This document shows, one piece after another, positions 1 through 8,412 of a stretch of DNA of 43,278 bases. The translations under genes and the position numbers were made by a program. Source of the DNA: Phycisphaerae bacterium (GTDB lineage: Bacteria > Planctomycetota > Phycisphaerae > Sedimentisphaerales > Anaerobacaceae); contig JAPLMX010000210.1 of assembly GCA_026386805.1 (NCBI GenBank), forward strand, positions 1 through 43,278, given 5' to 3'. The first letter of the stretch is position 1, and every line of letters begins with the position of its first letter. Under the pieces are notes generated by a model. That model worked only from the letters and a program-made list of their open reading frames with translations. It did no database searches and was not told the DNA's origin.

Positions 1-109
1 AGCAGACGCCATGAACACCAAGGACCAACAGCTTCATGGGATCAGATGTAGTGCCAAGAGCCTCCACCGAATGCGCAACTCCTGTGCGCACAAGGAATTG
101 CAGTTTCAT
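1..109 (-). CDS. Possible partial ORF running off the left edge
   Basis: An open minus-strand frame starts at an ATG at 107-109 and stays open to the window edge, about 36 codons, beginning MKLQFLVRTG. It lies just downstream of a copy of the sequence that precedes the FG-GAP genes, including a TTGACC hexamer (minus strand, 123-128), so a further tandem gene may once have followed here. No good -10 hexamer or ribosome binding site is visible and the peptide resembles nothing I recognise. It may be chance. Confidence 0.2.
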   Translation of the reverse strand, partial: MKLQFLVRTGVAHSVEALGTTSDPMKLLVLGVHGVC

Positions 110-241
110 GGTGTCGAAGATGGGTCAAGCACTTACCACAGTGAAACAGTGGATAGGATCCGTGATCGGCCCATCGAAGTCCACCCGGCTTTCGACCGGG
201 CGACTCTCCGCCAGCGATCCAGAGAACAGGCAAGGACTCTG

Positions 242-1420
242 TCAGTTCCCCTCGGCTTCGTGCTCGGCCAGCCACAGATCGGCGAAGATACGAAGGTCGA
301 GATCGTTCACGACGCCGTCCTGGTTGAGGTCGCAGGGCGAGCCACCCACCGGCACCGGCATATCCAGGGCCTTGACCAAGATCGTGAAGTCCTCGGCGTC
401 GAGAGTGCCGTTGCTGTTGAAATCACCGGCTTTCGGGTTGCCGCGATAGAGGCGGATCTTGCCGTCGCCGTAGCCGACGAGCAGGTCCCAGTACGTGTCC
501 TTGCTGCCGGTCCAGTAGCAGACGGAGGGCCGCGAACGCAGGCTGCCCAACAACTGGATGGGTTTGCCGTTCGACTGGACCATGGTATACCCCGCAAACA
601 TCGGAAACTCGTCCGTCCCGACGTTCTTGTAGAACAGAATCTGGCCGTCCGTGTTGCCGGTGATGATGTCCTTCTTGCCGTCGCCATCCGCGTCGATAAT
701 GACCGGACTGGAGCGACCGCTCGGCACGATCAGATCGCGTCCGTTCGCCTGCACAAAGACGCCCTCCGGTGGAGAAGTATCGAAGCGAGGCGGGATATAG
801 CCGCCGCAGCCGCAGTTGTAGTAGACGTGAATCGCCCCATCGAGACCGCCGGCGACAAGATCCGTCTCCCCGTCGTTGTTCCAGTCGACAAGGCCGGGCG
901 TTGCCCGCGCCCCGACATCGAGCGTATAGGCGGAGCCCGCCGCGAGGCTGGTGCTCCCGGTGAACAACGGCTCGTTCTCGGTCCCAAAGTCCGAGAAAAT
1001 CCTGACAGTTCCGTCCGCGCATCCAACGAGCAGGTCCTTCCTCCCGTCCTCGTCCCAGTCTACAAGACGGGGGAAACAACCCAGGCACCCTTCCGGCGTT
1101 AAGGTGAGGTCACCAGCTTTATATAGTTGGGCATAGAAGTAGTCCGCGAAGCAGGGGTCCGCTTCGGTCCCCACGTTGAGGTAGACGCGGATTTTCCCGG
1201 TCACGCCCCCGCCACCCTCGCCGACAATCAGGTCCTTCCGACCGTCGTTGTTCCAGTCCTCAAAAGAAGGCACGGAATAGCCGGGCACCACGATCTCCTT
1301 GCCCTTGGCCTTGATAATCTCCTCGGGTCCCAGATTGATCACTCCGGTATCGGCCAGGGCAGACGCCGAGAGAACGGAACCGGCCAACAACACGATGGAC
1401 AACGACGCGAGACGGTTCAT
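242..1420 (-). CDS. Secreted FG-GAP/VCBS propeller protein with C-terminal dockerin-like domain (copy 1)
   Basis: This encodes an exported 392-residue protein. Residues 1-23 form a signal peptide ending ALA. The body has repeated calcium-loop motifs of the FG-GAP/integrin-propeller type, such as DWNNDGRKDLIVG, DWDEDGRKDLLVG, DWNNDGETDLVAG and DADGDGKKDIITG. Two cysteine motifs (GCLGC and NCGCGG) interrupt the repeats. Residues 332-392 hold two EF-hand-like loops, starting GDFNSNGTLD and CDLNQDGVVN, as in type I dockerins. The start was chosen at the ATG preceded by GGAGGAGAG rather than a longer in-frame start. The neighbour at 1653-2834 is a close paralogue, nearly identical over the first 90 mature residues, so the duplication or a gene conversion is recent. 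Such proteins are common in Planctomycetota. The ligand is unknown; cell-surface attachment or polysaccharide binding is inference. Confidence 0.85.
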   Translation of the reverse strand: MNRLASLSIVLLAGSVLSASALADTGVINLGPEEIIKAKGKEIVVPGYSVPSFEDWNNDGRKDLIVGEGGGGVTGKIRVYLNVGTEADPCFADYFYAQLYKAGDLTLTPEGCLGCFPRLVDWDEDGRKDLLVGCADGTVRIFSDFGTENEPLFTGSTSLAAGSAYTLDVGARATPGLVDWNNDGETDLVAGGLDGAIHVYYNCGCGGYIPPRFDTSPPEGVFVQANGRDLIVPSGRSSPVIIDADGDGKKDIITGNTDGQILFYKNVGTDEFPMFAGYTMVQSNGKPIQLLGSLRSRPSVCYWTGSKDTYWDLLVGYGDGKIRLYRGNPKAGDFNSNGTLDAEDFTILVKALDMPVPVGGSPCDLNQDGVVNDLDLRIFADLWLAEHEAEGN

Positions 1421-1510
1421 TTCGACTCTCCTCCAAAAGACAAGAGACACCCCCCAACGCACTCCCATCAGCCATGAGCATTCATGTGAGAACTCACGGC
1501 AACGTTACCC

Positions 1511-1539
1511 ATCTTAACTTTTCACCTGCGATTTGTCAA
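1511..1539 (-). promoter_or_regulatory. Sigma70-type promoter for FG-GAP copy 1
   Basis: Reading the minus strand, TTGACA (1534-1539) and TAAGAT (1511-1516) are separated by exactly 17 nt, about 90 nt upstream of the start codon at 1420. The same arrangement precedes both paralogues. A conserved box close to CTACTGTTTCACTGTG lies just upstream of the -35 hexamer. Confidence 0.75.
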
Positions 1540-1652
1540 GCACTTGCCACAGTGAAACAGTAGATAGGATCCGTTATCGGCCCATCGAAGTCCACCCGGC
1601 TTTCGACCGGGCGACTCTCCGGCAGCGATTCAAAGAACAGGCAAGGACTCCG

Positions 1653-2834
1653 TCACTTGCCCTCGGCTGCGTGCTCGGCCAGCCACAGATCGGCGAAGAT
1701 ACGAAGGTCAAGATTGTCCACGACGCCATCATGGTTGAAGTCACACGGCGAGCCGCCCACCACGACCGGCTTATCCAGGGCTTTGACCAAGATTGTGAGG
1801 TCGTCGGCGTCGAGAGCACCGTTGCCATTGAAATCGCCGGTTTTCGGGAGGCCGCGATAGAGGCGAATCTTGCCGTCGCCGTAGCCAACGAGGAGGTCCC
1901 AGTAGCCGTCCTTCTCACCGGTCCAGTAGCAGGCAGCCGGCCGCGTACGCAGAGTGCCCGGCAGGTCGATGGGTGTGCCGTTGGACTGGACCATCGTGTA
2001 CCCTGCAAAGATGGGAAGCGAATCGGTCCCGACGTTCTTGTAGAACAGAATCTGGCCGTCCGTGTTGCCGGTGATGATGTCCTTCTTGCCATCGCCGTCC
2101 GCGTCGACAATGATCGGACTGGAGCGGCCGCTCGGCACGCTAAAATCGCGCTCGTTCGCCTGCACGAGCCAGCCACCGACCGGAGAGGTGGAGAAGCGCG
2201 GCGGGATATAACCGCCACAGCCACAATTGATATAGAGGTGGATCCCGCCGTCGAGACCACCGCCTACAACGTCCATCCACCCGTCGTTGTTCCAGTCGAC
2301 AAGGCTGGGCGTCGCCCGCGACCCAACGTCAAGAGTATTCGAGTACGTAGCGCCCACCATGATTGCCGTGCCGCCATCGAACGACGGTTCGTTGTCGGTC
2401 CCGATGTTCAGGAAGACCTTGACCGTGCCATCCCCGAGTCCGACGAGCAGGTCTTTGTGCCCGTCGCCGCTCCAGGGCACCAAGCGGGGAGAACAGCCCA
2501 GGCACCCTTCCGGCGTGACGGTCAGGTCCTGACCGTTCGACTTGGCGTAGAGGTAATCCGCGAAGCAGGGGTCCGCTTCGGTCCCCACATTGAGATAGAC
2601 GCGGATCTTCCCGGTCACACCCCCGCCGCCCTCGCCGACAATCAGGTCCTTCCGACCGTCGTTGTTCCAGTCCTCGAAAGAAGGCACGGAATAGCCGGGT
2701 ACGACGATCTCCTTGCCCTTGGCCTTGAGGATCTCCTCGGGTCCCAGATTGATCACGCCGGTGTCGGCCAAGGCAGACACCGAGAGAACAGAACCAGCCA
2801 ACAACACAAGGGACAACGATGCAAGACGCTTCAT
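1653..2834 (-). CDS. Secreted FG-GAP/VCBS propeller protein with C-terminal dockerin-like domain (copy 2)
   Basis: This 393-residue protein is the second tandem paralogue. It has a signal peptide (residues 1-23, ending ALA), FG-GAP calcium-loop repeats (DWNNDGRKDLIVG, DADGDGKKDIITG and others), the GCLGC and NCGCGG cysteine motifs, and a C-terminal dockerin-like pair of loops (GDFNGNGALDADD and CDFNHDGVVDNLD). The ATG at 2834 has GGAGGAGAG upstream. It matches copy 1 most closely at the N-terminus and in the dockerin region, and least in the middle (residues about 95-180), where a loop has a different length (GGTAIMVGATYSNT). That pattern suggests the middle propeller blades are free to diverge. 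The conserved features point to export and calcium binding; the partner is unknown. Confidence 0.85.
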   Translation of the reverse strand: MKRLASLSLVLLAGSVLSVSALADTGVINLGPEEILKAKGKEIVVPGYSVPSFEDWNNDGRKDLIVGEGGGGVTGKIRVYLNVGTEADPCFADYLYAKSNGQDLTVTPEGCLGCSPRLVPWSGDGHKDLLVGLGDGTVKVFLNIGTDNEPSFDGGTAIMVGATYSNTLDVGSRATPSLVDWNNDGWMDVVGGGLDGGIHLYINCGCGGYIPPRFSTSPVGGWLVQANERDFSVPSGRSSPIIVDADGDGKKDIITGNTDGQILFYKNVGTDSLPIFAGYTMVQSNGTPIDLPGTLRTRPAACYWTGEKDGYWDLLVGYGDGKIRLYRGLPKTGDFNGNGALDADDLTILVKALDKPVVVGGSPCDFNHDGVVDNLDLRIFADLWLAEHAAEGK

Positions 2835-2927
2835 TTCGACTCTCCTCCAGAAGACAAAGGGACACCCCCACTAGTGCATTCCCCTCGGCTATGAGCATTC
2901 ACCTGGGAATTTGTCACAATTTTATCC

Positions 2928-2956
2928 ATTTTAACTTTTCGGTCACGGCTTGTCAA
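2928..2956 (-). promoter_or_regulatory. Sigma70-type promoter for FG-GAP copy 2
   Basis: On the minus strand TTGACA (2951-2956) and TAAAAT (2928-2933) are 17 nt apart, about 95 nt upstream of the ATG at 2834. The upstream box reads CTACCGTTTCACTATG. Confidence 0.75.
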
Positions 2957-3085
2957 GCACTAACCATAGTGAAACGGTAGATGAAGCCCGTTATCGGCCT
3001 ATAACCAGTCTCCCGGAGACAGGGCTACCCGGCTTTCAGCCAAGCGACTCTCTGTCGGCGATTTGGAGAATACGCAAGGACTCCG

Positions 3086-4280
3086 TCAGTTCCCTTCGGC
3101 TCCGTGCTCGGCCAGCCACAGATCGGCAAAGAGGCGAAGGTCGAGAACGTCCACGAAGCTGTCGTGGTTGAGGTCGGCCGGCGAGTTCTCGGCTGGGACC
3201 GGTTTGTCCAGTGCCTTGGCCAGAATTGTGAGGTCGTCGCCATCGAGTGTGCCGTCGCCATCGAGATCGCCCTGCTTCGGGATGCCGCGATACAGGCGGA
3301 TCTTGCCGTCGCCGTACCCGACGAGGAGGTCCCAATAACCATCCTTCGCGCCGGTCCAGTGGCAGACGAACGGCCGCGAACGCAGGTTGCTCGCCAAGTC
3401 GATGGGCTGGCCGTTGGACGGGACGAGAGAGTATCCCGAGAATACAGGGAGCGAATCCGTCCCGATGTTCTTGTAGAGCAGGATCGTGCCGTCGGTGCTG
3501 CCGGTGAGCAGGTCCTTTTTGCCGTCGCCGTCGAAGTCCATCACGACCGGACTCGAACGAGTGCTGGGTACCAGCAGGTCACGCCCGCTCTCCTGCACGA
3601 TCAGCCCCAAAGGCGTGAACGTGGTGGAAAAGCGTGGCGGAACCGAGCCGCCGCAGCCGCAGTTGTAAAAGACGTGGATATTGCCGTCCCAGGCACCGCT
3701 CACGATATCGAGCATGCCGTCGTTGTTCCAGTCCACAACGATGGGCGTCGGCCGCTTGCCCACGTCGAGATCCAAGGCGGCGTCGGGGCCGACCTTCAGG
3801 TTCTGGCCGGCATCGAACGACGGATTGTTGTCGTCCGCGATGTTCATGTAGATTCGGACCGTGCCGTCCGATACGCCAACGAGGAGGTCCTTGCGGCCGT
3901 CCTGGTCCCAATCGACCACGCGGGGGAAACAGCCCATACAACCCTCGGGGGTCAACGTCAGATCGTTGCCGTCCGCTTGAACGTAGAAGTAGTCCTTGAA
4001 GAGGGGCTGGGCCTCCGTTCCGCGGTTGAGATAGACCCGGACTTTGGCGGGGGTCACGGTCCCGATCGCTCCACTCTCACCGACGATGAGGTCCTGCAGA
4101 TGATCGTTGTTCCAGTCCACAAAACGACGGGACGGAAAAGCCCGGCACGACAATGTCATTACCGTCGGCCTTGATGATCTCCTGGGGCCCGAAGTTGAGC
4201 ACGGCATTCTCCGCCAGCGCACACACGGAGAACAGAGAACCGGCAAGAACCATGACACACAGCGACGTGGAACGATTCAT
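3086..4280 (-). pseudogene. FG-GAP/dockerin paralogue (copy 3) split by a 1-nt frameshift
   Basis: The third tandem paralogue starts at an ATG (4278-4280) behind a strong GGAAGGAGGT ribosome binding site and encodes a signal peptide beginning MNRSTSLCVMVLAG. Its first 45 or so codons align with copies 1 and 2 down to VVPGFSVPSF. After that the family sequence (VDWNNDHLQDLIVG) continues in another frame. Against copy 1 the stretch around 4119-4141 has one extra base, and the span of 1195 nt equals 398 codons plus one. The rest is intact, including four propeller motifs, GCMGC, NCGCGG and a dockerin-like C-terminus (GDLDGDGTLDGDD and ADLNHDSFVDVLD). It is more diverged from copies 1 and 2 than they are from each other. 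The shift could be a real inactivation or a sequencing error; intact downstream coding favours a recent event or an error. Confidence 0.8.
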
Positions 4281-4393
4281 TCCAGACCTCCTTCCAGAAA
4301 CAACAGGAATTGCCCCCCCAGCTTGATGCCTCCCCAAGCTGCCTTTGCATCCACGCGGGAACTTCCAGATATCACCACTCCCTGATTTCACAA

Positions 4394-4422
4394 AGTATAA
4401 CTCATCCCGTGCGGCCGGTCAA
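4394..4422 (-). promoter_or_regulatory. Sigma70-type promoter for FG-GAP copy 3
   Basis: On the minus strand TTGACC (4417-4422) and TATACT (4394-4399) are separated by 17 nt, about 115 nt upstream of the ATG at 4280. The upstream box is CTACCGTTTCTCTGTG, again conserved with the other two copies. Confidence 0.75.
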
Positions 4423-4554
4423 GAAAAATCACAGAGAAACGGTAGGAAAAGACCACAATAGACCTATAAACTGCGTGTCGGGGGTCAAATCCTTCCGTTC
4501 TTCCCAATCCACTCATACGCGTTCCGAGAAATCCTTGCGTATAGTAAGGACTCC

Positions 4555-4678
4555 GTCATCCTGAGGCGAAGCCGAAGAGCCTGTCCTGAGCCTGCCGAAG
4601 GAATCCGGCCACCGAATAGGAGGTTTCTCTCGTTCGCAGGCCAGATCCTTCACTCCGCTACGCTCCGTTCAGGATGAC
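4555..4678. repeat. MITE-like intergenic repeat with GTCATCCTGA termini
   Basis: The segment is bounded by GTCATCCTGA (4555-4564) and its inverted form TCAGGATGAC (4669-4678). The inside carries AGGCGAAGCCGAAG and CCTGAGCCTGCCGAAGG on one side and CTCCGCTACGCTCCG on the other. From general knowledge, sequences of this type recur between genes in many environmental bacterial genomes. It fills most of the roughly 550-nt gap between the FHA gene and FG-GAP copy 3. I see no gene in the rest of that gap apart from the copy 3 promoter. Confidence 0.6.
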
Positions 4679-4831
4679 ACGCGGGAGCGCAAGAATTAAC
4701 CAGAATCCGTATCAGTCCTCATCGTGCGGGCTCTGCGACCGACTGGAAATGCAGGCGTCGTGGGCAGCCTGCCTTACTTCCTTACGGGCGAAGCGCGGCC
4801 ATCTGAGGCGCGCGACATTTGAGGTGCGGTT

Positions 4832-5713
4832 CTACGTCAGAAACTTGCTCAGGACGGCCGCCGTATGGGCGGCGACGAGCATGAGGTAATCCAAGTCACC
4901 CAGCGTGTAATGGTCGTGGATCATGGCGTTGTCCACGTAGATGACGCCATAGCAGCCCGCGGGACCCGCGATGGCGGCGATCAGGGCCGAGCGAATGCGA
5001 TCCTTCGCCTCCACGTCGGCGCCGACCCTCGGCATGACCAGCGACTGGCTGCGCTCGACCGCCTGGTTGATCTTTTCGGCCAGATTGATCTCACTTAGGT
5101 CCACCGCCTGGCCGTCCCGCCGTTTGCCCGCATGATAGGTCATCGGGCCGCTCGGCTGCTCCCGCAGGGCACACCACGTGTGGAACGCGCCGAATTGCTT
5201 GAGACCAATGTTCAGCAGCGTGACCAGCAGGTCCTCCAGGTTCTTCGACTTACAGACGGCATCGCACGCGTGCGAGAAGTCCGACAATCTCTTGGCGGGC
5301 AGCCGCATCGCGGGCGCGTGCCCCGCGTCCGGCTTTCTGACGACGGTCTCGTGGGTCGGAGTCGCCAGCCCCGCCTCCAGGTTCAGCGTGTCTTCCATCT
5401 CCGAGGGGTCGGCTGGCTTGATCTTCTCATCGATGTTCACCTCAATCGTGAAGTCCGTGATCCGGATGGAGTCGCCGGTCTTGATGGCGGCCAGGTGGAC
5501 AGTCTCGCCATTGAGGTACGTCTTGTTGGCGGATTCCAAGTCCTGAACGTGCCATTTGCCATCGCCATTGCACGCAATCACGGCATGTTTCTTCGAGACG
5601 GTGCGGTCGGGCAACGAAATATGGCAATCGGCGGCCCTCCCGATCTCGATGGGACCCTGCGCGAATTGGTATTCCTTGATCTCGCCGTCTTTCTGTTTGA
5701 GTACCAGACGCAT
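4832..5713 (-). CDS. FHA domain protein with C-terminal GAF domain
   Basis: This 293-residue cytoplasmic protein starts MRLVLKQKDG. Residues about 22-95 form a forkhead-associated domain with the hallmark GRAADCHISLPDRTVSKKH (the conserved G-R, S and H) and a following LNGE turn, so it should bind phosphothreonine. Residues about 140-290 look like a GAF domain ending in the helix DYLMLVAAHTAAVLSKF, as in FHA-GAF proteins linked to sigma54 activators and adenylate cyclases, but no output domain follows. The ATG at 5713 is preceded by GGAGGT; an in-frame extension upstream lacks such a signal. It has its own promoter at 5792-5820, so it is probably expressed separately from the ribose genes upstream. 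The partner kinase is not in this window. Confidence 0.85.
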   Translation of the reverse strand: MRLVLKQKDGEIKEYQFAQGPIEIGRAADCHISLPDRTVSKKHAVIACNGDGKWHVQDLESANKTYLNGETVHLAAIKTGDSIRITDFTIEVNIDEKIKPADPSEMEDTLNLEAGLATPTHETVVRKPDAGHAPAMRLPAKRLSDFSHACDAVCKSKNLEDLLVTLLNIGLKQFGAFHTWCALREQPSGPMTYHAGKRRDGQAVDLSEINLAEKINQAVERSQSLVMPRVGADVEAKDRIRSALIAAIAGPAGCYGVIYVDNAMIHDHYTLGDLDYLMLVAAHTAAVLSKFLT

Positions 5714-5791
5714 CGTCAGTACCTCCACAAGAGGAATTAGGGCCCAAGGGCGATGGTCCGCGCTGGGGCAGCCCTGGCCATTAGCGGTTCC

Positions 5792-5820
5792 ATTATCGCG
5801 TGCCGAGAGCACCCTGTCAA
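5792..5820 (-). promoter_or_regulatory. Sigma70-type promoter for the FHA-GAF gene
   Basis: On the minus strand TTGACA (5815-5820) and GATAAT (5792-5797) are 17 nt apart. They lie between the permease stop (5905) and the FHA start (5713), giving a leader of about 75 nt. Confidence 0.65.
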
Positions 5821-5904
5821 GCGGGCGTTGAAAAGATTCCGGAAGCAGCGCGGCGGAATCCCGCGCAGGGCGTCCCGGTCCAACGAGGAACGCAAGTGGT
5901 GTTT

Positions 5905-6879
5905 TCAACTGCTTTGGGACGCCGGCCCCAGGCGATGGCGGTACTGATCGAGAATGACGGCGGCCACGATGACACAGCCGGTGATCAGGCGTTTGTATTC
6001 GTCTCGGACCCCGACCTGAGCCAGGCCGGCCCCCAGGACAGCGATGATGAGCACCCCGAAGAAGGAGCTGATGACGGAACCCCGCCCTCCCATGAGACTG
6101 GTGCCCCCGATGACCACGGCGGCGATGACCTGCAGCTCGAAGCCGGCGGCCGTGTTCGGGTTGGCCGAGGACATGCGGGCCGTCTGAATCACGGCAGCCA
6201 CGGCGGCCAGCAGGCCCGCGAGAACAAAAACGGTCAGCTTGTACGGGCGGGGGTCGATGCCGGACAGGCGAACCGCTTCTTCGTTCGTGCCGATGGCGAT
6301 CAAATACCGGCCGAATACCGTTCGCGAGAGGGCCAACTGGCCGATGGCGACAACGGCAATCGCCAGGATGAAAGGAAGGGACAGGCCCAGGACCGCCGTT
6401 TCCGTGATGACTTCGACGGGGCCGCCGATATAGATCGTGCGCGATTGCGTCACCAAGTACGCGGCGCCGCGGGCCGCTTCGAGCATGCCGAGCGTGACGA
6501 TGAACGACGGCAGTCTCCATCGGATGATGACCAAGCCGTTGACCGCCCCGCAAGCGAAGCCGACCACCAGGCAGACCGGGACAGCCAAGACCAGCGGCAA
6601 GCCCCAATTCACCAGGGCAATCCCGAGCACCGCGCCGGACAGGGCGAGCACCGAGCCAACCGACAGGTCGATGCCGGCGATGATCAGCACAAACGTCATT
6701 CCGGCGGCAGCGATCGCCGTGTCAGGAATCTGGTTGGCGATCGTCCGGAACGTGGTCAGCGTGCAGAAGTTTTCGGCGGCGAGGCCGAAGATAACGAGCA
6801 GTACGATCAGTGCGACGGCCATGCCAAGATAATCGGCCAAGACCCTGCCAACTCTCGTTTTCATCCACTTATTGGCCAT
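5905..6879 (-). CDS. rbsC: Ribose-type ABC transporter permease
   Basis: This 324-residue inner-membrane protein belongs to the RbsC/BPD_transp_2 family. It has about eight to ten hydrophobic segments and the family signatures AGIDLSVGSVLALSGAV, VTLGML and GGTSLMGGRG. It forms the channel of a carbohydrate importer with the ATPase encoded upstream. The start MANKWMKTR (ATG at 6877-6879) overlaps the end of the ATPase gene by 11 nt and has GGGAGG upstream; a longer in-frame start is less likely. It is the last gene of the ribose cluster. The sugar is assigned from context (ribokinase and nucleoside hydrolase next door), since the family also transports other pentoses and hexoses. Confidence 0.88.
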   Translation of the reverse strand: MANKWMKTRVGRVLADYLGMAVALIVLLVIFGLAAENFCTLTTFRTIANQIPDTAIAAAGMTFVLIIAGIDLSVGSVLALSGAVLGIALVNWGLPLVLAVPVCLVVGFACGAVNGLVIIRWRLPSFIVTLGMLEAARGAAYLVTQSRTIYIGGPVEVITETAVLGLSLPFILAIAVVAIGQLALSRTVFGRYLIAIGTNEEAVRLSGIDPRPYKLTVFVLAGLLAAVAAVIQTARMSSANPNTAAGFELQVIAAVVIGGTSLMGGRGSVISSFFGVLIIAVLGAGLAQVGVRDEYKRLITGCVIVAAVILDQYRHRLGPASQSS

Positions 6880-8410
6880 AGGCCCTTGAACCTCCCGGGG
6901 TCTTGACGTACTCACTGAACGCGGCGGCCATGATCGCTTCCTCGGTCCATTGGCCCCGCGCGAAGGTCCCTGCCACCCGGCCGGCCGACATGACCAGGAT
7001 CCGGTGGCAGACCGCCATCAACTCCTTGAGGTCCGAGGAAACAAAGAGGATCGCCCTGCCCTTCTGCGCGAGATCGCTCAGCATTCGGTAGATCTCGAAC
7101 TTGGCCCCCACGTCGATCCCCCGCGTCGGCTCATCGAAGATCAGGATGTCACAATCCCGGAAGAGCCATTTGGCGATGACCACCTTCTGCTGATTGCCGC
7201 CGCTGAGCTGCCCTGCCGTCTGCTCAACGGACCAGCACTTGATGCCCAGAGAATCGACATATTGCCTGGCAACCTGCCGCTCCCGCGAGGAATCGATCCA
7301 GCCGAAGCGAGCGAGACGCCCCAGCCGGGTGATAGACACGTTCACCCGCACCGCAAGGGAGAGGAAAAGCCCCTGCTCCTTACGATCCTCCGTCAGCAAG
7401 GCGATTCCCTGGCGGACGGCGTCGCTGGGTCTTCGAATGCGGGCCGGCTCGCTGGAACCGTGTAAATGGACCGCGCCGGCTTCGGGCGGATCGGCCCCGA
7501 AGATCGCCCGCATCGTCTCGGTGCGGCCGGAGCCCATCAGCCCTGCGACGCCCAGGATCTCGCCCCGATAAGCCTCGAAAGAGACGTTCCTGACCCTGTC
7601 ACTGCAACGGAGCCCCACGACTCGCAGGGCCAAGGCACCCCGCTCACGCCGATCCGCCAGGCATTCGTGCCCCACATCCCGGCCGACCATCATACGAATT
7701 ACCGTGTCCGGATCGACGCCTTTCGTCGCATGCGTTCCGACGACCTTGCCGTCGCGAAGGATGGTGACGCGATCGGCGATGCTCAGCACCTCCTCGATTC
7801 GATGCGAGATGTAGATCATGCCGACGCCCTCGGCCTTGAGCCTGCGAATCTGCGTGAAGAGCAGCTCCACTTCGCTGCGGGGCAGCGAGGCCGTAGGCTC
7901 GTCGAGGGCCAGGATCCGGCACCGGTGAGACAGACCCGCCGCGATCTCAACCATCTGCTGGCGGCCAACGCCGAGCAGCCGGACGGGAGTGAACGGGTCC
8001 ACGTCCGCCAGACCCACCTTCTCCATAGCCTCCCGTGCGGCTTGGTGCAGCCTCGTGTAATTGATGAACCCGAATCGACTCGGCAGCCGCTCGATGAAGA
8101 TATTCTCGGCCACCGTCAGATTGCCGACCAGGTTCAGCTCCTGCATGACCATGCGGACGCCCCGGCCCTCAGCGTCAATTCGGGATTTCGGCTCATACGG
8201 CCGGTCTGCCAGGAGCATACGCCCCCCATCCGGGGCTTCCACACCGGCCACGATTCGGGTGAGCGTGCTCTTGCCCGCCCCGTTCTCGCCGACAAGGGCA
8301 TGGACCTCGCCCGCGAGCAGATCGAAATCGACCTTTGAAAGTGCCTGGACACCCGGGAAGGCTTTGTCGATGCCCGTAGCTGAAAGGAGTGTGTCGCCGC
8401 CGGTATTCAT
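6869..8410 (-). CDS. rbsA: Ribose-type ABC transporter ATPase (two nucleotide-binding domains)
   Basis: This 513-residue protein carries two fused ABC ATPase domains, the normal length for RbsA/MglA. The first has Walker A GENGAGKST (41-49), a signature region LGVGRQQMVEIAAGL, and Walker B ILALDEPT. The second has the degenerate P-loop GLMGSGRTE usual for this family, the signature LSGGNQQKVVIAKWL and Walker B ILIFDEPTRGID. It powers import through the downstream permease. The ATG lies only 2 nt after the stop of the binding-protein gene, so the genes are translationally linked. The alternating pattern of an intact first and a degenerate second P-loop is as expected. Confidence 0.93.
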   Translation of the reverse strand: MNTGGDTLLSATGIDKAFPGVQALSKVDFDLLAGEVHALVGENGAGKSTLTRIVAGVEAPDGGRMLLADRPYEPKSRIDAEGRGVRMVMQELNLVGNLTVAENIFIERLPSRFGFINYTRLHQAAREAMEKVGLADVDPFTPVRLLGVGRQQMVEIAAGLSHRCRILALDEPTASLPRSEVELLFTQIRRLKAEGVGMIYISHRIEEVLSIADRVTILRDGKVVGTHATKGVDPDTVIRMMVGRDVGHECLADRRERGALALRVVGLRCSDRVRNVSFEAYRGEILGVAGLMGSGRTETMRAIFGADPPEAGAVHLHGSSEPARIRRPSDAVRQGIALLTEDRKEQGLFLSLAVRVNVSITRLGRLARFGWIDSSRERQVARQYVDSLGIKCWSVEQTAGQLSGGNQQKVVIAKWLFRDCDILIFDEPTRGIDVGAKFEIYRMLSDLAQKGRAILFVSSDLKELMAVCHRILVMSAGRVAGTFARGQWTEEAIMAAAFSEYVKTPGGSRAYGQ

Positions 8411-8412
8411 GC

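Noticed and set aside
184-200. CCCGG/CCGGG hairpin after FG-GAP copy 1 (also 1595-1611) as a terminator
   Set aside because: The stem is only 5 bp and no T-tract follows; the copy downstream of the third gene is degraded.
11-1102. Long plus-strand open frame opposite FG-GAP copy 1
   Set aside because: It is antisense to a gene with signal peptide and repeated family motifs; similar antisense frames occur opposite copies 2 and 3 because of the repeat structure and high GC.
5800-6906. Plus-strand open frame opposite rbsC
   Set aside because: Its composition (rich in Asp, Arg, Gly and Gln) is typical of the reverse of a hydrophobic membrane protein gene.
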